A stretch of 64,000 nucleotides of DNA from Chlorops oryzae (lineage: Eukaryota > Arthropoda > Insecta > Diptera > Chloropidae), in NCBI GenBank assembly GCA_020466095.1, contig CM035807.1, positions 107,939,406 to 108,003,405 on the forward strand, written 5' to 3'. The translations under genes were made by a program, and so were the position numbers. Under the pieces are notes generated by a model. It did no database searches and was not told where the DNA came from. It saw only the letters and a program-made list of their open reading frames with translations. How positions within the stretch are numbered: the first letter of the stretch is position 1; each line of letters begins with the position of its first letter. This document shows, one piece after another, positions 37,893-50,976 of this stretch.

Positions 37893-38553
37893 ATAATTAA
37901 GATTCTAAATTACTTTTTAGGAGATTTTGAGAGAATTTATCCCTCTTTATCGCTATGAAAAAACGTAGTATTTTCAATCACCTAAATTCTGGATAGTCTA
38001 AATCAGGGCTGCCTAGCGTAATACTAACAGCTCAAGCTCTGTTTTTGTGTACATGATAAAAATGAATGTATATATATTTTTTTTTATATCAGCCCTAGAT
38101 GAATATTCGCGGGGAATTTTCTCCCCAGAAATTTTCCTCCGCGAAAAAAGGAAGTATTCTAACCTTTAATAAAAGAAACAATGTGATGAATGAATCATTG
38201 AAAGCAGAAATGAAAAACGGAATTCTTCCTAATTTTTTGGGATGTATTGTCTTAATTGTAATAAAAGGGTTAAGGACTGTGAAATTATTCGATCGATCTC
38301 CATTAAATTGAAGGTGGTATAAAGAAGCTTGTAATTTTATATTGTTAAGACTCCTTTTGTTTTTTTTTCAAAATTTCGAAGAGGATCGAGGTGAATCTGT
38401 AGGGTCCATGTACCAGTTAGACTTTCGGCTTGCTTAACCTCGACGGATCATTGGACAAATGATGAAATTTTATGACATTAATCTTAACGCTAGACAGGAA
38501 ACGCTAATGGACAGCTAACGCTGTTTACGTAAGGCGTACACATTATGTATGTT
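37893..38553. other. intergenic spacer
   Basis: Nothing identifiable. Confidence 0.4.
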
Positions 38554-39106
38554 TAGAGGAAGTTTAGAGGATTATGGACCAAGAACCAAAAAAAATCAGA
38601 AAAATTCATGGCGTCTGATTTGGATGAAAATTTATATTTAGAATAAGTCAAAAATTCTATGAATTTTGGCGTCAAAATTTTTTCAAAAAACTGGTCCATT
38701 TCGGACCAGTTTGGAACTAGACCAAAACTAGACTAATTGTAATCAGTTTCTTTTTTAATTAATATAATAATAAAGAATTTTCGCACTGTAATTTTTTTTT
38801 CAAAAAACTGGTCCTTTTTGGACCAGTTTGGAACTAGAACAAAACTAGACTAGTTGTAATCCGTTTCTTGAAAAAATTTTGACGCCAAAATTCTTACAAT
38901 TTTTCACTTATTCTATATATAAATTTTCATCCAAATCAGACGCCATGAACTTTTCGGATTTTTTTTTGGTTTTTGGTCCATAACTCTCTAAACTTCCTCT
39001 ATCCGCCCCCAAAATTTTTTGGGTTAATGTCTTATAATTGTTCAATATACACACTGTGGAAAATATAAGCACTATCAAAGCACTCTTTCTTTGGATACGC
39101 CACTGT
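38554..39106 (-). mobile_element. Foldback MITE family D, copy 2, with flanking composite
   Basis: The foldback spans 38554-39001: TAGAGGAAGTTTAGAG and its inverse, TA-flanked. It has two inverted GGACCAGTTTGGAACTAG modules in the centre. The right flank to 39106 (to CGCCACTG) is the reverse complement of the left flank of copy 3, so both copies share the same outer junction. Confidence 0.8.
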
Positions 39107-40956
39107 ATACATACGTAAATTTTACGTAGCTTACCTGTCTAGGGTTAAATGATTTTTTAAAGGAAATTTCAAGAAATTTTGGATAAGGATGGCTTTGAGC
39201 GAACTGCTTTAACTCCCTGTGAAGAGAATGTGCATTCTGTTACTGCTCTGTTAATAATTATGCCAAATCGCTGTCTTCCAACTTGAAAAAAAAAAAAAAA
39301 ATTCAAAATAGAACGAATGGTTTTGCTGGCCCACATTTGCTTGTTTATCCATACTTGATTGATGTTTTCTTTGTGGATGAAATTAAATTTACGGATTTAT
39401 TTTTTATCAAATCCATTTCCCCTTCCTTCAGTTCATATCTCAAAAAACTTGCACGCTATGTTTGTTTTTTTTTGTCTATTCTTTTTTATTTTGCATTCTA
39501 GATACTATACATATGTATCTATCTAGATATTTCGCAAGCAGACTATGTTTGATTGTGCACATGATTCCTATACCCACTAGTGCATAGTGTATGGTATCAG
39601 CCATTAGAAAAAAATAAAGGCCACTAAGTATGTGAAAGATGAATATGTTTTGTGTAGATTGGTTCGTATGCGCTTTGATTACATAGGCAGGTAAGCATGT
39701 AGGATACATGCCTAAGACGTAGGCCATGTAGATAAGTGAGTACATACATGAGTCCGTATATAGATATGTATCCAATATGTATCCATATTCTGCGTTCTCT
39801 ACTATCCCTTGTTCTCTGTTAATCGCTTTCTTGTTCTTGTTGTACTTGTACTTGTTCTTGGTGTTGTTGTTGTTGCTATTATCGTTGTTGCTGGCTCTTG
39901 CTATTTGTTGAATATGCTGAATATGTCAATGAAAATACCAGTCGTTGTCGGCAAGTATTAGTATGTATGTGGGCTTGTTTGTCTGTTCGTTTGTCGGTTT
40001 ATAATGCGAGCATATCGGTTTGTATGCTTGTTAGTTTCATTTGTTTGTTTGCTCACATGGCGAAAACATATAAAATGTGAAAAATGAATGAATAACATAC
40101 CTACTTATAAAATACGGCTTTGAACACAGCATGAACAGCAGCAGAGACCGAATAGACCGACTCTGGGTGTACAAGAGAGATAGAGAGAGAGTTCGGGTGG
40201 CGAGTATGTAGCACAAGTGTAAGCATTTGAATCAGTAGTAATGTTTTATTGTAGTAAAACGTAGATATGTGCATATATGGACCCCCTCCTTGCGACGAGA
40301 CGAGTGAGCGACCTGCTCGATTTTACTGTGCGCCTGGTCAATTTCTGAAATCTATATGTACAAATAATATTTTACACGCTAATATAACTTGATTGAAGGT
40401 ATTTAAGTAATAATGTATTGCTGTTACATGCTTTTGTAGTCGCCAAATTCTAATAATCGGCAAAACAATGGAACAACTTGATTAGATGGCATAGAAAAAG
40501 AGCTTTTTATTTTATTTTTGTATAGTTCAACGTGACTATTTTGCACTCTACATATGATAAAAGTAAGTGTGTAGTGAAGAGTGGACGAATACTTATTTAA
40601 AATTTTCTGTGGTACATAGGTTTTTTATAATGCTGAGGTGCTAATTGTAGGATGACAACACGGGGGGAAAATGAACAAAGGGAAGGAAATTTATTGATAT
40701 TTTCAATAAAAAAAATAACAAATTAAAAAAATAAAAAATCTCCCAAAATGGTGTATGAAGGTTTTATGAAAAGTTCAGTTAAGTTTTCTTTAAGGGAAAA
40801 ATTCATCGAAAAATAAACCTCTTTGGCGAGAATTTCGAGTATCTACGAATTCTAACTGACCGTTACTGATAAGAAAATGGAGAGTAAATTTGAATCGATC
40901 ATTTCAAAAACCTCATAAGTCCTTAGAATTGAATTTTTCAGGAATAAATTAAAAAC
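39107..40956. other. AT-rich intergenic DNA
   Basis: No gene is supported. It contains short GTTGTTGTT tracts (39850-39895), GA-rich 40168-40192 and poly-A near 39284-39299. Confidence 0.45.
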
Positions 40957-41691
40957 CAGGACGTGAACCGGTTTTGAACCGAACCGGTTTTGAACCTAAC
41001 CGATTTTGAAACGAACCGGTTTTGAACCGAACCGGTTTTGAACCGAACCGGTTTTGAACCGAACCGGTTTTGAACCGAACCGGTTTGAACCGAACCGGTT
41101 TTGAACCGAACCGTTTGAACAAACGGGTTTGTAACCGAATAACGGTTTTGTAACCTGAACCGGTTTTGTACCAAACCGGTTTTGTACCAAACCGGTTTTG
41201 AACCGAACCGGATTTGAACCAAACCGGTTTTAAACCGAAAAATCGCTTTTTAATCTGCTAATGAACCGATCCATTAACCGAACCGAATTTTTTTACAAAT
41301 GTTTGAACCGAACCGAAAAGCAAACCCCTTTTTTGTAAAGGTTCAGGGTTTCATTTTTGCCTGCAACCATGCACAGTGGTCGCTCCCATGGGCCAAAAAT
41401 AAAAAAATTGAAGTGGATATTCTTATGAAATTAGTAACAATACCATCTCTAATATGAGTAAGGTAAGCACCACTAACTATTTATTGTGCCAATTTAACCC
41501 TAAATGTAAAAAAAATTGCGTTAAAAGTGGGAACACGTGTTAAGAAATTTTTTCAGTTTGAGAAATTCCCGAACCGAAACCCCGGTTCAAAAAAGTAGAA
41601 AACCCGGTTTGACGAACCAATCCAAAAGTTCAAACACGGTTCGAACCGTCGAACCGAACCGGGCACATTTTCCACCCGGTTCACGTCCCTG
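40957..41691. mobile_element. hAT-like MITE with internal minisatellite (family I)
   Basis: The left end CAGGACGTGAACCGG and the right end (inverted) CAGGGACGTGAACCGG form terminal repeats. They begin CAGG as hAT ends do. The flanking 8-mers TTAAAAAC (40949-40956) and TTAAAATC (41692-41699) differ at one base, fitting an 8-bp hAT target duplication. The interior is a GAACCGGTTTT minisatellite; no transposase. A 94-codon frame across it is only the repeat read as VQNRFGSK-like units. Confidence 0.75.
40967..41232. repeat. 16-bp GAACCGGTTTTGAACC-type minisatellite
   Basis: About 16 tandem units of 16 bases with scattered changes, built from the AACCGGTT palindrome, so it can form hairpins on either strand. 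Confidence 0.9.
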
Positions 41692-44023
41692 TTAAAATCT
41701 GTTCCATGCTTGAACCAATAGGGGTCTTCCTTTAATCGTAAAAAAAAGGAAAAAACGGAAAAATTTATAATTTTTCATACAAAAATTCGTTCATTTATTT
41801 CAAAGTCTTCTTAATTTACGAGTTATCGAAGATTTCGAGGCAAATACAGGTTTATAGGAAGACACCTAATGAGTTTTAAGGGACATTTTTAGCCCTTAAT
41901 TCAGTATTAAGGATGAAGGAATGATTTAGCTTAAGTGTTCTTTCCTCAAAACACGTACTATCTACCTCCAAGGAACCATTTTCAGGAAAAAAATTTTTGT
42001 TGGAAAAATTCGACTTAAGAGGTTTTTAAAATGACTGATTCAATGGTTTTATGTGAGCTTATTAAGTGAATCAAGGTCTCTTAGGTATTGACCTTATCAG
42101 TATTTCCCTAAGAGTCTTTCTTAATCCTCAAAGAACAGTCTTCTGAAGGTCTAAAAAATTCTAAAAATTAAAAAAAAAAGTCTAAAAATAAAATAAATTT
42201 GTTCTCTACTTCCGTGCGTTCCATGTTGTGTATCGTAATAATGCGAACCCTCTAAACTATGTAGCGCAACACTCAAGACCATCAAATTCTGAGCGCGCTT
42301 ATACATAAATATGTATATGTAGGTACCTAATCATAAATTAGCACAAGTCCGTCTTTTAGCCGAAATGGCGTTTATTTGTGAATGGGGAAATTTGAAATTA
42401 ATCATCGATTTGCTACTCTCTCTCTCTCTCTTTGTAATGTACTCGAATGTGGGTTTGAAAGCTCTTTTTTCTATATTTCCCTATGGCTTAATGTGCTTCG
42501 CGTGTGTGCTTACATACGAATATAGAATATGTAATGATTTGTTTATTTATTTGTTTGTTTGGGTGACTGGTTTTTCATGGTTTGTTCTGCTGGTCGCGGC
42601 TAGGCCTGCTCTCGTGGCATAAATAGTAAAAATGAAAGAGAGAGAAAAAAAAAACCACAAAAAATGGGGGGCAAAAAAAACAACAGACGTAAGCTTTATA
42701 CGCTCTTTTCCGTGGCCTTGTTTCTTTCTTGTGTTGACTTCCCGATGCTCTGGTCTAAGCTTACTGGTCTTGCTGCCTTTGCTGCGCTGCTGGTGTTTAG
42801 TAAATAATTTTATAATGTTTAATAAATTTTGTTGTTAATTTATGGATATATGTTCGTGTATTTATGTGAGTTGCACCTGTTCTTGTGCTCGTCGTCGTTG
42901 TCTGCTTACCGACTTCTATGGTTTGTGGTATTTATTCAAAATTAATTTCGTATTTATTTATTTGACCATACCCGTTTGCGATCTTATGTCGTTTCGGTTT
43001 TTAGCCGATAACAACGAAATGCAATTTGCGTTTATGACAATCTATTTAAATTGTTATTCCAGTTCCGAAAGGAAATGCATTTGGAAATGTTTGTGGCGAC
43101 GAATTAAAAAAAAGAAATGCTTCCGAAATCACTTGGAAATTTTTGATGTTGTTGGTCAACAGGGAATATTTAATTACGAATCTGTGACTAGTTTTTATGC
43201 AACAATATGCCTATTAACCTATTGGAATGGTCATTGAGGTTTTTAGTATCTCATTTGATTTCTTGAAAGATCCTATTTGATAAATAAAAATAATTCTACA
43301 AGAGCCAAAGGAAATTTAAAAAAATTTCTGCTAATTTAGTCCACTCAATGAATCTTAATCCATCATATTTTCGATTCGATTCTCGATTCTATAACATAAA
43401 GACTCATAGTCTTCAGCCCAGTTGAAGCTTTTTGAAGGGTAGTCTTCAGGAGAGTTTAAACCAGGCTTATTAATTTTATATGAAAAATATTTGAAAAATT
43501 CAAAAAAACCAAAGCGGTTTGATTGAGTTAAACTGCCATGAGGACTAAAAGGACATATTCGACAATTTAATCTTTCGAAGTTCTTGCATCGAGTTGAAGA
43601 CTACAACCCAAAATGTCTTTCTTAACATTTTGATCGACCCTCGTATAAGGTTGAAATAACCCAGTTATATACACAATTAAACCGAGTTTCAAAATACTCC
43701 AGATTGTGCGCTCCAGATTGTGCGTTCCGAAACTGATTTACCTAGCAATAAATCAGAAGCTGAGCAACTCTCTCCGAGGCATTCTAATTTTCAGGCAATC
43801 TAATCCCAAAGTTAATTGGCGATTTTGCCACTTATCACTTTCATCAAGGCTTATTAGCAGTTTGCAACAATGTTTATCCGTTGATGTATACGCAAGAAAG
43901 TGCCAAAGAAAAAGATTAGTTACCACATTTCAGCAACACTTTTTTCTTAACAAAATTTTTTTTTTTTTGTAATGAATATCTTAAAGTAATTTGAAAGAAA
44001 ATTTTATATTTTAGGGGCTCTCT
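41692..44023. other. intergenic DNA
   Basis: No gene is supported. The 131-codon frame at 42842-43237 and its neighbours at 42365-42838 are TTT/TGT-rich (residues F, C, V, L, Y), with no recognised domain. Confidence 0.4.
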
Positions 44024-44036
44024 CCAGTTCGGTCAA

Positions 44037-44577
44037 GGTAGGTATGTAGGTAGGTTAAAGTGGCTGCTACTTTAGGGCTGCCATAAGTCTGACTCCGCTC
44101 ACCAGGACACTTTTCTCAAAAATTTTCCACTTATAAAAAAACAACCAAAAAATTGTTTATGGATAAAATCATCAAACATTTATTTGAAAAAAAAAATTAA
44201 CAATCTTCTTAAACATTCATATAAAAAAAAAAAAAATAACAATTCACTTAAACATTTATATAAAAAAAAAACTAACAATTCACTTAAACATTTATACCAG
44301 GACAATTTCAGGGTAGACCAGGACACCAGGACAATTCGTGCAAAACCAGGACAAATCCTGGTAAACCAGGACGTATGGCAGCCCTATGCTACTTAGGCCG
44401 TTAATCGGCCCATTGTGATACCAAGGAGGTTTTCTTGTGTTTGTGTGAGTGTATGTCTTTTTATGTAGTGCGCCCCTAACATGCTATTTTTGAAAAACCA
44501 GTGCCTGTGCCGGGAATCGAACCTCAAACCCTGGGATCAAGAGCATAGCACGCATCCCCTACGCTATCCCAGAGCCA
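44037..44577 (-). repeat. tRNA-derived SINE with 13-bp target duplication, interrupted
   Basis: On the minus strand it starts TGGCTCTGGGATAGCG. It has box A TAGCGTAGGGGA (44555-44566) and a perfect box B GGTTCGATTCC (44513-44523), a non-tRNA body, and an (ACCT)n tail. CCAGTTCGGTCAA flanks it (44024-44036 and 44578-44590). A hAT-like MITE splits it at 44073-44386; without that the SINE is about 219 bp. Confidence 0.85.
44073..44386. mobile_element. hAT-like MITE nested in the SINE
   Basis: Terminal repeats TAGGGCTGCCATA (44073) and its perfect inverse ending at 44386. The 8-bp duplication TGCTACTT lies on both sides (44065-44072 and 44387-44394). The TAGGG start and 8-bp duplication fit hAT. 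The interior has several ACCAGGACA motifs and about four ~36-bp A-rich units around TTAAACATTTATAT (44165-44300). Confidence 0.88.
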
Positions 44578-45045
44578 CCAGTTCGGTCAAAACTTAAACA
44601 GAAATCAAAAACATCATATAAAAAAAATTTCATAAAATTTCTGATTAGCGGTATTCACAAAGGCGTGTTAAAAATGTTGGTAAATCGGAAAATTGTGACA
44701 TCTTAAAAAAATTTTAAACATTTTTTTGCATCTTGCACAACTTTTTAAGCAGATAAAATTTTCCGATTTTTCGACTTTACTATTTTCCGACGCTTTTGTG
44801 AATACCCCTATTCATTTCTGAGTCATTTTTTTATATGTATGAAGTTTTTCATTTCTTCCAGAGCTCGAGAGAGCCCCTAAAAATAACTTTATTTAATAAA
44901 AAAAATTAAAAAAAAATAAAACAAAGTATTTTGCATAGCCCGAAAATGTTCAAAAACTAAGTTAGTTCTCAATTGCAACATTAAAGGTTGCACTCAAAAG
45001 AAAATGTTTGTATACATTCATGCACTTGTTTAGTTCGAATACATG

Positions 45046-45195
45046 TACAGTGTACTCCCTCCTTGCGGACAACCCTCTAAACGGTATACTTTTTGGGAAT
45101 GCTCTAGAGTTTCTGCACCTCAAACAGTTTCATCTTATGCGGACATATGTATTTTTCGGTCCCGCAGGTATCCGCCTAAGAGAGAATACACTGTA
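45046..45195. mobile_element. pogo-like MITE family G, copy 1
   Basis: TA-CAGTGTACTC at the left and the inverse ending ...ACACTG-TA at the right, 150 bp. The CAGTG start with TA flanks fits pogo/Tigger-type elements. The interior (GCGGACA, GGGAATGCTCTAGAG) matches, inverted, the segment at 58838-58960. Confidence 0.7.
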
Positions 45196-46962
45196 TACTG
45201 ATTGAATAAACACACAATCGTTTAACATTGTTGATTGAATCAATGAACGCCACTTTTCATATCATGCTGCCAAGACTTGATTTGATTCACTTTACTCTAG
45301 TTATGTATATTTAAAACAAAAATATATATATTTTTTGCAATTGTTCTCCTCCTTCGTTGCCAACGCAACAATACCAATTTGCATAAAATGTTGCTAATGT
45401 AGTTGGATACAAAGTTCGTTGGCTGCGTAGTCACTTGTTTGGTATTTATATTAAGATGTTTTTGCATGCTCATTAAAGCGTGTGAGCGTATGACGTTGTG
45501 ATGGAACGAGTTACAGATTTCTTTATACCTTTAAACATACATATTTACATATGTACATTGTACATACGTATCAGTCAGACGCAGTTAGTAGCAATATTAT
45601 GGTTTTGTGGTTATGTCTTCAGCGTCAGCTTTTTCATTCTTCTTTTTCTACTTGTTTTTCAGCTAATAGTCGTTCGTTCGTTTTTTTTTTTTTCTTTCTC
45701 TCTCGTTGTATTGCGTTGTGCTTAGACTGGAGGGCTGCTGTCGTTGCTGTGCGCCTAATAGACCTGTCTGTATACTATGTATATAAAATTGTGTTTGTTT
45801 GCTTGCTTGCTCATTTATATGGAGAATTAATTTGTTAACATCAAGAGCATGTTTGATGTGAGCAAATGAAAATGAAAATCACTCGTGATGAAAAAAAAAA
45901 AAAAAAAAAAAAATGTGATTAGAGAAGCCCGTGCAAAGCCGTGTTCGCTTGAGAAAGTTTTGAGAACTTTTTCTAAAGTGTTATTTTGTCGCATGTTTAC
46001 GACGGCGATAATTTTTTGAACAACAGCATAATTGGCTTCATTCGTTGGGAGAAATTACATTATACATACATACATAGTTGCAACATCGAGAGTTTCCTCA
46101 GAATAAGAAAACTTTTAATGTAATCCTATTAACTGTTGTTTTATGAAAAAATAAATGCGTTCGCTTGAAGTTTTTCTTTGTAATTTAAAGTGGTAAAAAT
46201 AATTTATTAACAATTTTCTGCGTCTTTGGGAAGTTCCGTAGACTGGATATTTCCAGGATGTTTGAGAGGGAGGGAAACAACTGCACTCAATACCTATTTG
46301 TATTTTCAATTTGAGGAGAAATTCATCCTGTTTTCATGACCTGAAATCGATTTTTTACGGTGATCAGGTCGACATTAAACTATGAGGTCTGAGAGTATTT
46401 CATTATTTTTTCGGTGTTCTTGTTCTTACACTGATAATATATACAGGGTGTCCCGCTAAAGAGTGAAACTATTCAGGGAGGTGATAGGGGAGATCCAGAA
46501 GAACAAATAATTGTAAGACGACAAGGGGTCTCAGTCTTACCCCTGAGGAGTTATGGGGCCTTAAAGTTGTTTGGCACTTAGTCCAGAAAAAAAATTCTCC
46601 CACGCCAATGGTGAATAGTAGAAAAAAAATTTTAATGCAGTTTGAAAGCCAAATGTATGTGCTTTTAAGCAAAATTAACTTGATAGTAAAAATTTGACCC
46701 ATTGAGGGTAAAATAAATGGTCAAAGTGAGAAAATCTGAAAAAAACTTTCAATTTTTTTTTACTTTGGAAGCCATTTTGGTATGAAAAGTGTCCAATTAA
46801 CACCCAAATTTTTTATTTTATTCAAAATGCTGGATCGATTTCCTTTAATTTGGTACCCACAGTCTAATAAATTTTTTGAAATTAAGATGAGAAAATTAAT
46901 TCGTTCCTTCCTCCTTAGGACTGAATCAAGAATAAAAAGTCCTTTAAAACTCATTGGTTTAA
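45196..46962. other. intergenic DNA
   Basis: No gene is supported. About 21 A's lie near 45891-45912. An ACAGGGTGTCCCG phrase at 46444 resembles a transposon terminus with no partner. Confidence 0.4.
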
Positions 46963-46964
46963 TC

Positions 46965-47032
46965 CAGGGGCGGACTGGGGCAATGGGCCACTGGGAAACC
47001 GGGCTAATGTCCGGTGGGTCCCAGTTCGCCCC
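46965..47032. mobile_element. short hAT-like foldback, possible
   Basis: CAGGGGCGGACTGGG at the left pairs with CCCAGTTCGCCCC at the right (one mismatch) across 68 bases. The terminal motif is typical of hAT relatives, but no target duplication is visible. Confidence 0.45.
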
Positions 47033-49969
47033 ATTATATATTATCTATTTGTTTTTTTATTGCGATTTACGAGCAGTTAACTCCGGTCCGACGAAATGTC
47101 TAAGGACTTTTCTTAATCGCAACAAATCTTTTTAAGAAATCCCCCCTTCCGATCATCAATTGATGGTCCTGAGAGAAGAAACCCTAAAAGAGTTGTACAC
47201 ATAAAAAATTATTTTAGAGTCCTCGAAGCAACATTGAGCACTCACGTTAGATTCCTTTACACAGCAGAGTACGTAATGAAAGTATGTAGTCACATCACAT
47301 CACATCATATCATATCAAATCAAATCAAATCATATGATATAATTTTTCCGTGATTTGGGGTTGAATAGGTCGACGATTGGGAGCGCAATTTTGCAAAAAT
47401 GATTTATTAAAATAAATTTACTATTTGTTAAAAGTTTCCCGCAGTTGTTGCATTTGTTGCGAATGTTTATCGTTTTAAAATTATTTTAAATTATTTAAAT
47501 AAAATTTATTATAAACTTTAACAAAAAATTGAACGCAACCATAACAGGCGATAAGAATTTTGGAGGCAAGTTAACTTCCGAAGCCGGAAAACTACAAAAT
47601 TTTTAACTCGCTTCGTACAACAACAACAAAAATATAATAATACAAAAACAGATATAAAAACCAAAAACAAAAAGACAAATAAAAGCATCCAAACACACAT
47701 GAATATGCACATTTCGTTGATGATATGTGCGCGTGTATTGCTCTGAATTTGTGCATGCCAAGTGCGCTGGGATGGGGGAAAGTGCGTACAGGTCATTTAG
47801 TTGCAGCGAAAATAGAGAGCCTGATGCTTGAAAAAAACAAAAAGGAAAAACAATAGAAAAGGCTATGGAGGTATGAAAGAGGATTTAACAAATAAAAAAA
47901 ATATTACAAAAAATAGTGCGGCTTCTCGCGTCGAGGGCACGTTTAAAACAATTTTTCCACAAAACGTCAGTTTTGACGATGAGCGGTGAGTGTTCCAAAT
48001 AAGGAGCACAGTGATCTCGCGATAAAGGCAACCAGGATAGAAATTTGAAAAAATATAAAATATAAATATAAAATATATATTCGTAATAATGATCGCTTTG
48101 TTCGACAAAAAAAAAAAATATAAAATTCTAGTGAAATAAGCAGGGCACAAAAATATTTAATTGAGCCTAAAAATATACACGTCAATATTTTGAAATTTTC
48201 GATGCTGAAATCTGTGTTTCTCTTCAAAGCACAGTATTTATAACATTAAAGGATATTGAATTTTCGATACATGAAAATGTAGGAATTAAGTATCCAAAGG
48301 CAAATACTTCATAAATTTATATTATTTCTTGAACATTGACGTGCATACTTTTAGGCTACAATTTAAATATTATTTGAATTGCCCTGGAAATAAGATTCTA
48401 CAATTTTTTTGGAGAAAAAATGCCCAGGAAACCATAGGTCAAAGCCGAATTTTTTTCTTCCGCTTTTCAAAAAGAAGCCCATCTTAAATATGCCTAAAAG
48501 CATGCTACAAATTATTGAAATTTCTACCTAATCAAAAATGTTTTTAAATTGAATTTTTCTTATTTTGATTCTTAGCATAATTTTAGGCATGAGAAATAAT
48601 AAAATTTTGCTTGAAAAATCATCATAAATTGGCCATTTTAAGATAGTTATTAAAGAAAATATAAAATTTTTTCAATGGCTCCAGTTTTGAGGGACATTGA
48701 AGTGATTATTTCCCTGCTTTTTGAGATGTTTTCACCAACAATGATGACCAAAATAAGTCGAATATGGCATGAAAAACCTTTGTTTGTAAAAGCTGAAGGT
48801 TGAAATTCACATTTGACCTATAGTTTCTTCGGCATAATTATTAAGTATGGACAATAGAATACTATTATGCCAGGGCAATTGGAGGTTACAAAATCGATCC
48901 ACCTTAATACCTAATAATAAAAATAATAAAAAATAAATCGTGATTACCTAATGACATTAGGTAATGTTGACGGTTCTTATAGCCAGAGATGACTGTACTT
49001 ATTTCTTCATAAATATTTGTTATATTATTTTTTATGCCAACTTTCAGAATGTTTCGTTGATAGCGAAGTGAAATTCCACAGTAAAGTTGCCACAGAAGTC
49101 AGGAGAGCAGTGTGCACTTTATCTTCGATGACAGCTAAAATAATCGCATCCTGCCATAGGAATCAAGTTTTGATGCTTACTTCTACGATTTCAATGAATG
49201 AATAGCACGAAAATTTGGCTTAGTTTTGCGGAAAAGTCTAAAGTTTTGAGTTAAATGAAATTCAGGAAAATTTTGACTTCTTCGAGAAATACCATAGAAC
49301 TACCGACCGGTTTGAAAAAGACATACGATTGTATAATGATTCCTAGTCGAAGTGAATCATTAATACGGATAAAGGGGAGAAGAAATTGAAGACATTTCCT
49401 GCGAGCTCCTCAAGCAACTCAATCTTACTGAGCCGAGGATTTTCTATTTCAAGGAATTCCTATAGCATCCATTTGAACAAGGCCCTGATTATCAAGAATC
49501 CAAGCATCCAAAACAGGGAGGGATAAAAGTAAGAAACAAAAATAAACCGAGCTGTGACTTATTAAAGGACCTAATACATGTAGTACATCTCTTTTCTGGA
49601 AAATCTACCTCGGCGCTAGCGATATTCACAATCTAAATAAATGTATTGAAATTGCCTTTAAAAAAACAGCCTAATAATATGCTTAATTTTTTTCCCAATC
49701 CAAATTTTTCTACTTCAAAAAATTTCGAATTTTGAATATGTTGGGTATACATACATACATTCTAATTCTTAAAAAAAAACTTTGGATCGAAAAGCGGGAG
49801 GTCAGTTTTGGTTTTAGACCTATAGTTTCTTCGGTAAATTTGCTAAGAATTTTTCGTAGATTACGATTTTGATATACTCCCTATCGATGAAAAAATTGAC
49901 CCACTCTATTACACATACATCCAAAGACTCAAGACCTGTCTCTCTCGCTCTCTATGCAAATTAAGGTAA
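47033..49969. other. AT-rich intergenic DNA
   Basis: No gene is supported. A 5-bp satellite (CATAT/CAAAT) lies at about 47287-47340. Open frames at 47863-48227 (minus) are composition artefacts of A/T tracts. Confidence 0.45.
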
Positions 49970-50240
49970 TTTTATATGGATGCCCCCCAAGGAGGGGAGA
50001 TAGGGGTCAGTATGTTGCAAAAAAATGTTAGGAGGACAAAGTTAATGGGGGTCGGTTATACATTTAACATTTCTTGGGGCCCTCTGGGGCTAGTTAGGAC
50101 GATGGAGGGAAAAGTTATAAAAATATTATTTTTGTATGGGAGCCCCCTTAAATAGGGGTGATAGGGGGTAGGTATGTTGCGAAAAATTGTTTGGGGAGAA
50201 AAATTAATGGGGGCTGTTCTTACATTTTACCCCTCTACGA
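49970..50240. repeat. two degenerate ~145-bp direct repeats
   Basis: 49975-50080 (GCCCCCCAAGGAGGGGAGAT, then TATGTTGC and TTAATGGGGG) recurs at 50125-50230 (GCCCCCTTAAATAGGGGTGA, TATGTTGC, TTAATGGGGG). This looks like part of an old repeat of unknown class. Confidence 0.6.
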
Positions 50241-50420
50241 GCGACTCTGGGCCAGTTATAAAGGTTTTCATGTATTTTTTTTTCAATTTTTACAGGACTT
50301 CAAGGACGATGCGCCCCACCAAACGATTTCCGATTGGGGACTTCTGGAACAAAAATTTTTTTTTTATTATTTCTTAACATGAATCCGTTGCCCGAACACT
50401 AAAAACCAAAATTTAAAATT

Positions 50421-50826
50421 AAGGGCCACCCTAATGTACATATCAAATTTATGAGGTCTGTGGAGCTGAAACGTAGACCTTCTTATTGTCTCATACTTTG
50501 ACCTTTATACTTTGAAGAGGGTGTGCGATAAGTAAATGCGCTTTAACTTAATCAATTTTTCAACGGTTTCTTACTTACCCTTGATAGTGACTGAAAAGAG
50601 ATGTTGATAAACATTTCTCAAGGCAGCATTAAGTGTTTTTTTTTATTATTTTTTTAAATTTATTTATGTGTGTTTCATTTCTTTTCATTTTGAATTGCTA
50701 TCTTCCAGGCTTAAAATGAATCTCAAACTCATCATCTGAAGTCCACATGTTCTTATTTCCCGTCAGTCTTTCACTTAATATAATCAGTTGGGAGATGAAC
50801 TCAACGATGATAAGCATAATCAGGGT
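50421..50826. other. spacer upstream of the second ACSBG gene
   Basis: Nothing identifiable apart from T-rich tracts near 50637-50660. Confidence 0.4.
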
Positions 50827-50861
50827 TCATTCGAATCGAGAGATTTGCTAATGACTGGACC
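50827..50861 (+). promoter_or_regulatory. possible initiator and DPE of the second ACSBG gene
   Basis: TCATTC (50827-50832) fits the fly initiator TCAKTY. GGACC (50857-50861) fits the DPE core RGWYV but begins at +29 instead of +28. The start codon follows about 150 bases later with no intron signal needed. Weak evidence. Confidence 0.3.
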
Positions 50862-50976
50862 GCAGACCGACACGCATTCTTGCAAAAGTAGTAGAGGTGA
50901 CTGGACTGGAGACCGATTGAATAATTGAATAAAAATTCAAAAAATTAAATACAGCAAAAAATCGAGGACGACGATC

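Noticed and set aside
40938..41222. 94-codon frame of repeating VQNRFGSK-like units
   Set aside because: It is only the AACCGGTTTTG minisatellite read on the minus strand, and indels break it between units.
42842..43237. 131-codon open frame, the longest in its region
   Set aside because: Biased toward F, C, V, L and Y from T-rich DNA; no domain, no splice context, similar frames overlap nearby.
44500..44577. Functional tRNA gene on the minus strand
   Set aside because: The 13-bp target duplication and (ACCT)n tail show a retroposed SINE.
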